DNA of 64,000 bases from Thermococcus alcaliphilus (GTDB taxonomy: Archaea; Methanobacteriota_B; Thermococci; Thermococcales; Thermococcaceae), in the NCBI RefSeq assembly GCF_024054535.1, contig NZ_JAMXLV010000016.1, positions 62,001-126,000 of the forward strand, written 5' to 3'. The notes beneath the pieces are model-generated. The model made no database searches. It had not been told where the DNA came from and saw only the letters and a program-made list of their open reading frames with translations. The position numbers and the translations under genes are program-made. Below, piece by piece: positions 52,899 through 61,834 of the stretch; position 1 is the stretch's first letter; every line of letters begins with the position of its first letter.

Positions 52899-55298
52899 TC
52901 AAACCCTAACCCGCTTAAGCATGAGGGAGTTTGTAACGACACTGACACTGCTTAAACTCATAGCCCCGGCTGCCCACTCTGGTTGGAAAGTTACTCCAAA
53001 GAGCACATACGCAAGCCCGGCGGCGAAGGGTATAAGAATCGTGTTGTAAAACATGGCCCAAAATATGTTCTGCTTTATCTTTGATAGTGTCCTTTGACTG
53101 AGCTTTATTGCTCTGACAACATCTCTTGGGTCATTTTTGACCAATACTATGTCTCCACTCTCCATTGCTATATCGGTTGCATTTCCAACGGCTATGCCAA
53201 CATCTGCTTGAGCTAAAGCAGGAGCGTCATTTATGCCATCACCAACGAAGACTACTATCTCCCCCTTCTCTTGGAGCTTTTTGACTTCGTTGGCTTTGTC
53301 TCCCGGCAGGACTTCCGCAAGGATGTAGTCAACGCCCAAGGCCTTCCCTATCGCCTCCGCAGTTCGTTTGTTGTCGCCTGTTATCATCCCCACCTTCTTC
53401 CCCATCCTGTGGAGCTCTTCGATAGCTTCTCTAGCGCCTTCTTTGATCGTGTCCGCTATGCCGATGATCCCTACAATCTTCCTTTCTATTGCCACCACTA
53501 TAGCAGTCTTCGCCTCGCTCTCAAGCTTCTGGAGGGTCTCCTCAACCCCTTCAAGGCTGATGCCGTTCTCGATAATAAGCTTCCTATTACCAGCAAGAAC
53601 TTCCTTCCCACGAACCCTGGCCTTAACTCCCTTTCCAGTTATTGCCTCAAATTCTTCGGGCTCTTCTATCTCGATTCCAAGCTCTTCCACCTTTCTTACG
53701 ATTGCTTCGCCAAGAGGATGCTCAGAACGCTTTTCTGCAGACGCAACTAACGATAATAGCTCTTTTTCATCCATGTCCAAAGGTATCACATCCGTAACCT
53801 CTGGCTTTCCTTTTGTGAGTGTTCCGGTTTTATCAAAGAGGACAACTGTGGCTTTTCTAGCTATCTCCAATGCCTCACCATTCTTGATTAATATTCCAAG
53901 CTCGGCCCCCTTCCCAATGCCTACCGTTAAAGCTGTTGGAGTTGCTAAACCAAAGGCACACGGACAGGCTATGACGAGAACGCTGAGTAGAGTGGTAAAG
54001 GCAAACACCAATGGCCTATCGGCTATGAAGTACCAGTATGCAAAGGAGAGCAGAGATACTGCAAGGACAGTAGGTATAAAATAAGTCACCACAGTGTCAG
54101 CCAGCCTCTGCACTGGAGGCTTCGTGTTTTGGGCTTCCTCAACTAGTTTTATTATCTGAGCGAGGAGTGTATCCCTTCCAACTTTTTCCGCTCTAATCTT
54201 GAGGAAGGAGTTCTTGTTTATAGTCCCTCCGATGACTTTATCTCCAATCTTTTTTAAGTTAGGGATAGGTTCACCTGTGATCATAGACTCATCCACGTAG
54301 CTTTCTCCTTCAATAACTACTCCATCCACTGGAATCCTTTCACCCGGCTTTACAATAACTATATCTCCAACTTTAACCTCACTAATCGGAACCTCGATTT
54401 CCTTCCCATCTCTTACAATGGTAGCTTTCTTTGCCTGGAGCCCCATGAGTTTCTTTATCGCCTCACTTGTTCTCCCTTTTGCCCTTGCTTCAAGGTAACG
54501 ACCCAAGAGAAGAAACGCCATAAGAAGGACGCTGGCTTCATAAAAGTTAAACTCCTTTGGAATTATCCCAAATGTGGCCAGAACGCTCGTCAGATAAGCG
54601 GAACCTATGCCCAAAGAGTACATGACCTCCATGTTAAGGGTCTTATGTCTAAGTGAGGAATAGGCTTTTTTGAAAATTCCCCTGCCGGCGTAGGCTATGG
54701 CTATTGTCGCGAGAAGAAACTGAGCATAGATCAGATTTTCAATGTGAATTCCAAACCTCTTTAGCTGCATAGAAATAAATAGGGGTATCCCAACACTCCA
54801 AGCTACTACAAGGTTGCGCTTCATGTCCTTTATGTGCTTTTCCCTTACTTCTTTTTCTATGTCGTGAGTTTCCTCTCCTTCCACCCCTATGAACTCGTAG
54901 CCGACACTCTCAATGGCCTTTTTGATGTCCTCAACCGTTACAAGAGCCGGATTGTAAGAGACCCTTGCGCTCTCAGTTGCAAGATTAATGCTCACCTCCA
55001 TGACCCCAGGGAGCTCTTTTATCGCATTTTCAACGGTTTTAACGCACATTGCACACGTCATGCCCCCTATCTTTATCACGGCATCCCTGCGCTCCCTAAT
55101 AACCTCGTAGCCCACATCTTCTATGGCTTTGATGATCTGATTTAAGCTAACTTTTGACTCATCAAAATCAACAAAGACGGTCTCACTGTTTAGGTTTGCC
55201 TTTGCAGCTTTAACACCCTCCAATTCAGCTAAGGCCATCTCTATGGTTTTAACACACATAGCACATGTCATGCCATTAACTTTAAGAGTGATCTTCAC
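52899..55298 (-). CDS. copA: Copper-transporting P1B-ATPase CopA
   Basis: About 799 aa (start GTG at 55298 after GGTGGTGG; 55310 is possible). Two N-terminal heavy-metal domains with G-M-T-C-A-M-C; membrane CPC motif A-C-P-C-A-F-G-L-A-T-P; phosphorylation D-K-T-G-T-L-T; actuator T-G-E; hinge [11 protein letters not shown]. It exports Cu(I). Divergent from the TRASH-domain regulator and followed by the CPPC thioredoxin-like gene. Confidence 0.92.
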   Translation of the reverse strand: MKITLKVNGMTCAMCVKTIEMALAELEGVKAAKANLNSETVFVDFDESKVSLNQIIKAIEDVGYEVIRERRDAVIKIGGMTCAMCVKTVENAIKELPGVMEVSINLATESARVSYNPALVTVEDIKKAIESVGYEFIGVEGEETHDIEKEVREKHIKDMKRNLVVAWSVGIPLFISMQLKRFGIHIENLIYAQFLLATIAIAYAGRGIFKKAYSSLRHKTLNMEVMYSLGIGSAYLTSVLATFGIIPKEFNFYEASVLLMAFLLLGRYLEARAKGRTSEAIKKLMGLQAKKATIVRDGKEIEVPISEVKVGDIVIVKPGERIPVDGVVIEGESYVDESMITGEPIPNLKKIGDKVIGGTINKNSFLKIRAEKVGRDTLLAQIIKLVEEAQNTKPPVQRLADTVVTYFIPTVLAVSLLSFAYWYFIADRPLVFAFTTLLSVLVIACPCAFGLATPTALTVGIGKGAELGILIKNGEALEIARKATVVLFDKTGTLTKGKPEVTDVIPLDMDEKELLSLVASAEKRSEHPLGEAIVRKVEELGIEIEEPEEFEAITGKGVKARVRGKEVLAGNRKLIIENGISLEGVEETLQKLESEAKTAIVVAIERKIVGIIGIADTIKEGAREAIEELHRMGKKVGMITGDNKRTAEAIGKALGVDYILAEVLPGDKANEVKKLQEKGEIVVFVGDGINDAPALAQADVGIAVGNATDIAMESGDIVLVKNDPRDVVRAIKLSQRTLSKIKQNIFWAMFYNTILIPFAAGLAYVLFGVTFQPEWAAGAMSLSSVSVVTNSLMLKRVRV

Positions 55299-55347
55299 TT
55301 CCACCACCAATATTTACTTCGTGACGGAACTTATGGGTATTATTCAT

Positions 55348-55395
55348 ACCAAAATGTAAACGCTAACCAAATGTTTTTTATATTTTGGCAACCAA
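55348..55395. promoter_or_regulatory. Candidate copper-regulator sites between copA and the TRASH regulator
   Basis: Two similar decamers ACCAAAATGT (55348) and ACCAAATGTT (55366) and an inverted TTGG-CAA-CCAA (55385-55395) cluster in the divergent promoter region. TATA-like TTTTTTATATTTT lies between. Probably sites for the adjacent Lrp/TRASH protein. Confidence 0.4.
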
Positions 55396-55421
55396 TACTC
55401 ACAGAGAATGGAGGTGTTGGA

Positions 55422-56042
55422 ATGACCAAGTTAGATGATTTGGATCTAAAGCTTATATACCTTTTAATGGACAATGCAAGGCTAAGCATATCCGAGCTGG
55501 CCGATAGGCTCGGAGTTAGCAGACCTACAATAAGATCTAGACTGGAAAAGCTCGAAAAGGAAGGGATAATCCAGGGTTACACCATAAAGCTAAACCCGGA
55601 ACTTCAGAGGGCCCATAATGTAGTTGCTCTAGTTGTTAAAACTGAGAACCCGAAAAAGATGGACGAGTTCGAGGAGATAATCGAGATAAACCGCTTCACA
55701 AGCATGAAGTACCTCATAAAAGTCGCTGTGGACAGTATGGAAGACCTCAGGCGAGTTATTGAGGGCACTGGCGTGGAGGTTATTGAGATAATGCCAATCC
55801 TTGAAAGTAGAGAAAGGAAGCTCAAACCAAAAATAAAGGTGCCCTTCAAGTGCGACTACTGCGGAAAGGAAATCGTTGGAGAACCGATAGTTTACAAGTA
55901 CCACAACAAAGTCTACTTCTTCTGCTGTCCAACTTGCTTCCGGGAGTTCAAGAAGGCAAGGGAAAATCTGGAGAAAGTTAAACTATCCAAGGAGCAGAAG
56001 GTAAAGGATGCTCACGAACACGAGCACCACCCCCATGGCTAA
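55422..56042 (+). CDS. Lrp/AsnC-type HTH regulator with TRASH domain (CopR-like)
   Basis: 206 aa from the ATG at 55422 (GGAGGTG upstream). Lrp-type HTH (L-S-I-S-E-L-A-D-R-L-G-V-S-R-P-T-I-R-S-R-L), a RAM-like middle, and a C-terminal TRASH domain C-D-Y-C ... C-C-P-T-C at ~150-185. The His-rich tail H-E-H-E-H-H-P-H-G can bind metal. Same organisation as archaeal copper-responsive CopR/CopT proteins. Divergent from copA, its likely target. Its last 60 nt overlap the convergent CcdA-like gene. Confidence 0.85.
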   Translation: MTKLDDLDLKLIYLLMDNARLSISELADRLGVSRPTIRSRLEKLEKEGIIQGYTIKLNPELQRAHNVVALVVKTENPKKMDEFEEIIEINRFTSMKYLIKVAVDSMEDLRRVIEGTGVEVIEIMPILESRERKLKPKIKVPFKCDYCGKEIVGEPIVYKYHNKVYFFCCPTCFREFKKARENLEKVKLSKEQKVKDAHEHEHHPHG

Positions 56043-56723
56043 ATCCTCTCTTCCACTCATTTTTGAGAGTTTGTTGACCGCTTCGCCGAGCTTTGCATAT
56101 CTGCTTCCATAGTGGAACCCCAACGTAACTAATGCCAAGGGAAGCACTGAAATCCCAATGAACACTCCCAAGAGTACTGCCCTAGTGCCTAAGGAGAATC
56201 CATCAGATAACAAAGAGGTTACAAGCAGGTATGAGGGAAGGACACACGAAAGAGAGAGAAAAGACATTATGCCACCAACTAAAAAAGCACTCGGTGGTGA
56301 TGTAGCTCTCTCAAGAATTCTGTTGCTTTTCTCCCTCAGGGGGTTGCTTGGGGATATTTTCACATATCCCAGAGATGATGCTATTTTGTATGCCCCCACT
56401 AGGATACCAAATGCCACAACAAAGTACCTTAAGCCGATAAATTTTCCGTGGAGGTTCATCAAGACGGAGGCTATTATGGTATATCCTAGAAAAGCTCCCG
56501 CAGTAAACGAGAGTCCAACTTTGAGAACCTTATTTTTGTCGATCAGAGCTATCATCGAGAGGAGAAACACAATCATCAGAAAAATAGAGGGCCTAAATGC
56601 ATTCAGAATCCCAAGTGCTATTACGGAAAGGGTCGTCAATCCCGTAAATTCGTTTATGGGCTCGGCTAGAACTCTTCCGCTCATGCTTAACAGACCAAAT
56701 AATATCAAGACAATCTTTTTCAT
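55983..56723 (-). CDS. CcdA/DsbD-like membrane protein with one cysteine position lost
   Basis: 246 aa, signal-like N-terminus then ~6 membrane helices. The second half keeps M-S-F-L-S-L-S-C-V-L-P-S, matching the CcdA S-P-C-V-L-P motif. The equivalent place in the first half reads N-A-F-R-P-S, with Arg where CcdA has Cys, so thiol relay across the membrane may be lost. Located between copper genes; a role in copper or thiol homeostasis is inferred from position. Confidence 0.65.
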   Translation of the reverse strand: MKKIVLILFGLLSMSGRVLAEPINEFTGLTTLSVIALGILNAFRPSIFLMIVFLLSMIALIDKNKVLKVGLSFTAGAFLGYTIIASVLMNLHGKFIGLRYFVVAFGILVGAYKIASSLGYVKISPSNPLREKSNRILERATSPPSAFLVGGIMSFLSLSCVLPSYLLVTSLLSDGFSLGTRAVLLGVFIGISVLPLALVTLGFHYGSRYAKLGEAVNKLSKMSGREDLAMGVVLVFVSILYLLLLG

Positions 56724-56838
56724 TTTGTGGCACCTCTTATGTAAGTTGCCAAATTTTATGGAATGACACTGAGGACATTAGCGTAAAAAGTCCTTTCACA
56801 GCACCAATCCCTCAAAATATGAATAAAAGATAGGCAAG

Positions 56839-57189
56839 TCATGGGCTCTCTTCTTCCTCTTCTTCAAAACCCATATACTTCTCACATGCCTCGTGCATTT
56901 CCTTCATTTCTTCCCAGCTAACACCCATGTGCTCTTCCATCTCCGCTTCCATTTCTTCATGGAGCTCGGTGAAGTTTCCATCGATCATGTATTCTTCCAT
57001 CTCTTCATGTTCATTCATCATACCATGCATACCATAGCCCATCATGCTCATTCCATGGCCGTTCATCATTCCCCAGCCATTCCAAAAGCTTCCTCTATCT
57101 TCATCAACCCCGCCTGAGTGGGCTAGGCCATATGGGATTGCTATGAGCGCCCCAATTATGAATCCGATTAATAGCGACTTCCATTCCAT
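56839..57189 (-). CDS. Secreted Met/His-rich protein, probable metal binder
   Basis: 116 aa with GGAGGATGA upstream. Signal/anchor helix (L-L-I-G-F-I-I-G-A-L-I-A-I-P-Y-G-L-A) followed by a M/H/G-rich run (M-M-N-G-H-G-M-S-M-M-G-Y-G-M-H-G-M-M) and an acidic helix. Met and His clusters outside the membrane typically bind Cu(I)/Cu(II), and neighbours support copper. It is not a recognised family. Confidence 0.6.
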   Translation of the reverse strand: MEWKSLLIGFIIGALIAIPYGLAHSGGVDEDRGSFWNGWGMMNGHGMSMMGYGMHGMMNEHEEMEEYMIDGNFTELHEEMEAEMEEHMGVSWEEMKEMHEACEKYMGFEEEEEESP

Positions 57190-57347
57190 CTTATCATCCT
57201 CCTGTTTCTTTTTCTACTTACTACTAAGTGAACACAATATTAATAGGCTTATCATTCCCAACATGGCAAGCAAAAAGTTGTTCCTTTACCAGAATGGAAG
57301 GATAATCTTAATTGGAAGTTTGCAAAGATAATTAACAGGCGAGAACC

Positions 57348-57953
57348 GTGAACCCCGCGAAAAAATATGATAGATTTGCAAAGATTTATGATCTGTTTGA
57401 GAGCCCGATGGAGATACAAGCTTTTTCAAAATACAGGAAAAAAGCCCTAAGTCTTGTTAAAGGTAAAGTCCTTGAGATAGGAATGGGAACGGGAAAGAAT
57501 CTCCCATACTACCCGAAGGATGTGGAGGTTATTGGCATAGACTTCAGCAGAAACATGCTTAAAAAAGCTGAAGAACGGAGAAGGAAGCTCGGACTGGAGA
57601 ACGTCAAGCTTTTATACATGGACGCCCAAGATCTGGAGTTTGAGGATAATACCTTCGACACTATAGTTAGCACGTTCGTCTTCTGTACAGTTCCAGATCC
57701 GATTAAAGGACTAAAAGAGGCTTATAGAGTCCTAAAACCCGGAGGAAGAGCAATATTTCTTGAGCACATGAAAAGCGAATCAAAGCTTCTCAACGTCCCT
57801 CTCTACCTCATGGAGCCCTTCATAAGAACGCTCCTCGGTACTTCAATGCTTAGAGAAACTCAGAAAAACATTGAGAGGGCAGGCTTTAAAATAGAAAAAG
57901 TTGAGAATCTCTTTTATGATATCGTAAGGCTAATAGTGGCGACAAAACCATAA
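57348..57953 (+). CDS. Class I SAM methyltransferase, UbiE-like
   Basis: 201 aa from the GTG at 57348. SAM motif L-E-I-G-M-G-T-G-K-N-L-P near 41, I-G-I-D-F-S acidic loop, and L-K-P-G-G-R-A-I-F-L-E-H post-motif. The G-T-S-M-L-R-E-T-Q-K-N-I-E-R-A-G-F tail resembles UbiE/PmtA-type lipid or small-molecule methyltransferases. Substrate unknown. Confidence 0.75.
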   Translation: MNPAKKYDRFAKIYDLFESPMEIQAFSKYRKKALSLVKGKVLEIGMGTGKNLPYYPKDVEVIGIDFSRNMLKKAEERRRKLGLENVKLLYMDAQDLEFEDNTFDTIVSTFVFCTVPDPIKGLKEAYRVLKPGGRAIFLEHMKSESKLLNVPLYLMEPFIRTLLGTSMLRETQKNIERAGFKIEKVENLFYDIVRLIVATKP

Positions 57954-58127
57954 AAGCAAATAAAACACAAAAAAAGCCTATGGACTTCACAGTTCTGTCC
58001 AAAACCTTTTATTTCAAACCTTTCGTTAAATAACCATGAGTTGTTCCCTCTTTTTCAAAAAGCAGCTTTGCCGCAATCGAAAGATATATATGCACTTTTA
58101 GTCACTAATGTGTAAGTGGTGGTTAGA

Positions 58128-59297
58128 ATGGAGGAAAATTACACAAAAATGAGTATTTATGATGACATCGTGCAGACGATAGGGAACACTCCACTGGTGA
58201 GGCTCAAGAAGATAGAGAGGTACTTTGGCCTCAAGAATGAGCTGTATGCTAAGGTGGAGTTCTTCAACCCTGGGGGAAGCATAAAGGACAGAATCGGGAA
58301 ATACATGATTGAGGGTGCAAAGAAAGAGGGTAAAATCGTCGAGGGAGCTGTGATAATTGAGCCAACTTCTGGAAACACCGGTGTTGGTCTTGCATTAGTG
58401 GCAGCTGATGAAGGTTACTTGACGGTCTTCACGATGCCCGACAAAATGAGCATTGAGAAGGAGCTCCTCCTTAAGGCCCTCGGAGCGTTCGTCATAAGAA
58501 CACCAACAGCCGTTTCCCCAAGTGATCCGAACTCCTATTATAAAGTCGCCGAAGCCGTAAGGAACCTCATATGGAAGAAAGAGAGAGCTATTAGTAGGGA
58601 AGAACTCAGGGAAATAGTCGAATACGTGCAAAGACTCGTTAGGGAAGAAAGACTGGAAGAGCTGAAGGACATCCTTGAGGAAAAGGTCGAGGAGATCCCC
58701 TACGCCTACATACCCAACCAGTACTTCAACAAGTACAATCCAATAGCTCATTACGAAACGACCGCCAGGGAAATTTGGGAGCAGACCAATGGGGAAGTAG
58801 ACTACCTCTTCGCTGGTATAGGCACCGGAGGGACGATAACCGGAATCGGGCGCTATCTAAAGGAGAGGAAGGAGGTCAAGATAATCGGGGTTGATCCCGT
58901 CGGCTCGATATACAACCTTGTGAAAAAAGGAATGAGTTTAGAGGAAGCTGTAAAGAGAGCTCATCCGTACCTTGTCGAGGGAATAGGGGAAGACCTGTTA
59001 CCAGATACTGTAGATTTGAACTTAGTTGATGACATAGTGGTAGTTAATGACCAGCAGGCGTTTGCAATGACTCGCTTCCTTGCAAGGAAAGAGGGCATTT
59101 TAGCAGGAGGCTCTTCGGGGGCAGCTCTCTATGGAACCATAAAGTACCTCAAAGAAAATGGTGTTAAGGGCAAGAAGGCCGTCGTGATATTCCCAGACAC
59201 GGGGAGGAACTACCTGACGAAAATCTTCAATGATGAATGGATGCTGGAGAACGGCTTCGAGATTAAGGATGAAAAGGTTCTGGAGGTGCTGAGATGA
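58128..59297 (+). CDS. Cysteine synthase / cystathionine beta-synthase family PLP enzyme
   Basis: 389 aa from the ATG at 58128 (GGTGGT upstream). PLP lysine in P-G-G-S-I-K-D-R-I, phosphate loop T-S-G-N-T-G, glycine-rich G-I-G-T-G-G-T-I-T-G and C-terminal G-G-S-S-G-A-A. About 60 mostly charged helical residues between ~145 and ~205 are an insertion relative to bacterial O-acetylserine sulfhydrylases. Overlaps the next gene by 4 nt; with it forms a transsulfuration pair, so a CBS-type reaction is likely. GC-richer than flanks. Confidence 0.8.
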   Translation: MEENYTKMSIYDDIVQTIGNTPLVRLKKIERYFGLKNELYAKVEFFNPGGSIKDRIGKYMIEGAKKEGKIVEGAVIIEPTSGNTGVGLALVAADEGYLTVFTMPDKMSIEKELLLKALGAFVIRTPTAVSPSDPNSYYKVAEAVRNLIWKKERAISREELREIVEYVQRLVREERLEELKDILEEKVEEIPYAYIPNQYFNKYNPIAHYETTAREIWEQTNGEVDYLFAGIGTGGTITGIGRYLKERKEVKIIGVDPVGSIYNLVKKGMSLEEAVKRAHPYLVEGIGEDLLPDTVDLNLVDDIVVVNDQQAFAMTRFLARKEGILAGGSSGAALYGTIKYLKENGVKGKKAVVIFPDTGRNYLTKIFNDEWMLENGFEIKDEKVLEVLR

Positions 59298-60451
59298 GGT
59301 TCTCAACTAAGGCGATTCACATAGGCGAAGAACCAGAGAGAATGCAATACGGCGATGTGGTATCACCGATCCACCTCTCAACAACCTTTGCAAAGAAAAG
59401 CGTAAAGGAGGTTGAAGAGGGCTACGTCTACTCGAGGAGCGGCAATCCAACGAGGGACGGTCTTGAGAGAAAGTTAGCAGCGCTTGAGAATGCAAAGTAC
59501 GGACTTGCCTTCTCTTCCGGACTTGCAGCCGAGTCAACGGTGCTTCTGGCGCTGTTAAGGAGAGGGGACCACGTTATAGCGTTCGATGACCTCTACGGCG
59601 GCACAAAGAGGCTCTTCAACCAGGTAATGGAGCGCTTCGGACTTGAGTTCACCTACGTTGACGCGAGAAATCCAGAGAACGTTAGAAAGGCAATAAGGGA
59701 AAACACGCGGATGATCTGGCTTGAAACTCCCACGAATCCGCTCCTGAAGCTTGCAGACATAAGGGCGATAGCCGAGATCGCCCACGAGAAGGGCATCATA
59801 GTGGTAGTGGACAACACCTTTGCGAGTCCCTACTTCCAGAACCCCCTCGACCTCGGAGCAGATATAACCCTCCACAGTGCCACCAAGTACCTCGGCGGGC
59901 ACTCGGACGTTGTCGGTGGGGCGGTTATGGTAAACGATGAGGAGCTCTATGAAAAGCTCAAGTTCCACCAGAACGCTATCGGGGCGATCCTTTCCCCCTT
60001 TGACTCATGGCTCGTCATGAGGGGGATTAAAACGCTCGCCGTTAGGATGGAGAGGCACGAGAAGAACGCCATGGCAATAGCGAAGTACCTTGAGGGGCAC
60101 CCGCTTGTTGAGCGCGTTTACTATCCAGGTTTACCATCTCATCCACAGCACAAGCTCGCGAAGAGACAGATGCGAGGCTTCGGTGGGATGCTTTCCTTTG
60201 AGCTCAAAGGGGGTCTTGAGAAGGCCATAAAGTTCGTTGAAAGCTTAGAGATCTTCGCACTTGCTGAGAGCCTCGGAGGTGTCGAGTCGCTCATAGAGCT
60301 GCCGGCAATCATGACGCACGCTTCCGTTCCCAAGGAAGAGAGGGAGAAAGTGGGGATAAAAGACTCGCTCATCAGAGTCTCAGTTGGAATAGAGGACATT
60401 GAGGATCTCATCGAAGATCTTGAGAGAGGGTTCCAGGCGGTGAGAGCATGA
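59294..60451 (+). CDS. Cystathionine gamma-synthase/lyase family PLP enzyme
   Basis: 385 aa. PLP lysine in S-A-T-K-Y-L-G-G-H-S-D-V-V-G-G; Y-S-R-S-G-N-P-T-R cofactor site; F-S-S-G-L-A-A-E-S substrate strand; V-D-N-T-F-A-S-P-Y Asp. These are the MetB/CGL signatures and cannot separate synthase from lyase. Following the CBS-like gene, reverse transsulfuration (cystathionine to cysteine) is the simplest reading. The methyltransferase gene overlaps by 4 nt. Confidence 0.85.
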   Translation: MRFSTKAIHIGEEPERMQYGDVVSPIHLSTTFAKKSVKEVEEGYVYSRSGNPTRDGLERKLAALENAKYGLAFSSGLAAESTVLLALLRRGDHVIAFDDLYGGTKRLFNQVMERFGLEFTYVDARNPENVRKAIRENTRMIWLETPTNPLLKLADIRAIAEIAHEKGIIVVVDNTFASPYFQNPLDLGADITLHSATKYLGGHSDVVGGAVMVNDEELYEKLKFHQNAIGAILSPFDSWLVMRGIKTLAVRMERHEKNAMAIAKYLEGHPLVERVYYPGLPSHPQHKLAKRQMRGFGGMLSFELKGGLEKAIKFVESLEIFALAESLGGVESLIELPAIMTHASVPKEEREKVGIKDSLIRVSVGIEDIEDLIEDLERGFQAVRA

Positions 60452-61182
60452 TACCGACTCTTGATGAGGTCAGAGAGTTTCTAAAAAAGCTCAGCTTTGA
60501 TGAGAATTCAATAAATGAGCTTATGGATCAGATAGAGTACTTCGAAAAAGAAGCCCCGGAAAGGGACGATATTGTTAGAGATTATCTTAGAGAAGAGTGC
60601 ATACAGACAATAGTAGAAGAGATAGTCAGTGAAATCATGAAGCTGAATAGAAAAGGACTCAAGATACTAGACGTTGCGGCCGGTTCCGGATTCTTTACTG
60701 AGAGGATCAAAAAGAAGCTCGAAGATAACGGAGTCGATGTAGAGATCTATGGGTTGGATATAACTCCAAGCATGCTGAAGAGACTTAAGGATAAGGGTAT
60801 AATTCCCATATGGGGAGTCGCCGAGAAAATTAAGGAATCTGTCAATATTGCAAACAAACAGTACAATATAAATGCCCCAGAGAAATTTGATGTTGTTTTA
60901 TCCACCTTAGCATTCCACCACTTTCTAGAGCCAGAGAAAGTGCTAAGAAGCATGAAAGAGGTTCTAGGGGATGGGGGAATTGTGGTGATAGTTGATGTCC
61001 TTAAACACGAGCATGAAGAGCTTAAAGAAACTTTGAAGGACACCCACCTTGGATTCTCGCTGGAGGAAATCAGGGAGATGGGTTCGAGAGTATTTAACTT
61101 AACAAAGGTCAACTATATGGATGTTTATTGTGAGGTTGGCGATATTATAGTTGGCTTGTACAAAGCCGTGTTTGCTGACTAA
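60448..61182 (+). CDS. Class I SAM-dependent methyltransferase
   Basis: 244 aa. SAM motif L-D-V-A-A-G-S-G-F-F-T-E near 69, Y-G-L-D-I-T-P-S-M-L, and F-D-V-V-L-S-T-L-A-F-H-H. It overlaps the gamma-synthase/lyase gene (ATGA), so it shares the transcript. Its codon use is visibly more AT-rich than the two PLP genes before it. It may generate S-adenosylhomocysteine, the source of homocysteine for the pair; substrate not known. Confidence 0.75.
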   Translation: MIPTLDEVREFLKKLSFDENSINELMDQIEYFEKEAPERDDIVRDYLREECIQTIVEEIVSEIMKLNRKGLKILDVAAGSGFFTERIKKKLEDNGVDVEIYGLDITPSMLKRLKDKGIIPIWGVAEKIKESVNIANKQYNINAPEKFDVVLSTLAFHHFLEPEKVLRSMKEVLGDGGIVVIVDVLKHEHEELKETLKDTHLGFSLEEIREMGSRVFNLTKVNYMDVYCEVGDIIVGLYKAVFAD

Positions 61183-61280
61183 GAGGTTTCTTTTTCTGCT
61201 GTTTCTTTTAGCTTTAAGTGGGCTTTTAAGAGCCTTCTTCTAATAGTACGTTCTGCTATAAGTATATTCAGCATTCTCCC

Positions 61281-61302
61281 TAAAATCCCATTAAAATCCC
61301 AT
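61281..61302. repeat. Tandem 11-bp repeat in the 258-bp gap
   Basis: TAAAATCCCAT occurs twice head to tail. The surrounding gap 61183-61440 has no reading frame with a ribosome site and no recognisable RNA; a GAGAG...CTCTC inverted pair near 61316-61344 is the only other structure. Confidence 0.5.
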
Positions 61303-61440
61303 AGTGGAGAGTATAGTAAACGCTCTCAACACTTAGAGTTTTGTTGTCCACAAGAATAGATATCATAAGAGGAAACCCAACACGCGACTGTCTTTGAGGG
61401 GTTTCATTTTGATACTTAAGAATAAAAAATAGAGAGATCT

Positions 61441-61737
61441 TCAGCCTTCCAAGATTTTTCTCTTCCTCCTTTCATATTCCTCGTCGTCTATCTCACCTCT
61501 GGCGTATTTTTCATCGAGAATTTCAAGTGCCCTCTTCTTCGAGGCTTTTTCCGTTCTGCTTGTACTTTCTATCAGCCACTTGACGAGCCACACTATCCCA
61601 ACTATTATCAGAACCCAGAAGATCAGCATGAAAATCATGCCGAACCATCCAAACCAACCAAATCCCATCATATGATGCCACCCCCATTCTTCTCCAACAT
61701 GAACCAAAAAGTCTCCACCAATATTCTCAAACATCAT
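61441..61737 (-). CDS. SHOCT-domain small membrane protein
   Basis: 98 aa from the ATG at 61737 (GGTGA upstream); the frame to 61809 lacks a ribosome site. An aromatic, His/Met-containing N-terminus ([14 protein letters not shown]), one membrane helix, and a C-terminal SHOCT motif [22 protein letters not shown]. Ends ~100 nt upstream... it lies downstream of nothing on its strand but copB, whose promoter is beyond 63967; a metal-stress membrane role is possible. Confidence 0.7.
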   Translation of the reverse strand: MMFENIGGDFLVHVGEEWGWHHMMGFGWFGWFGMIFMLIFWVLIIVGIVWLVKWLIESTSRTEKASKKRALEILDEKYARGEIDDEEYERRKRKILEG

Positions 61738-61834
61738 TTTTCTTTCACCAATACCTACTCTTTTTCTAAAGATTATATGGTTTATCTCTACCGAAATGGA
61801 AATAATCAAATCGAAAATTTTCCAAAAATAAAGT

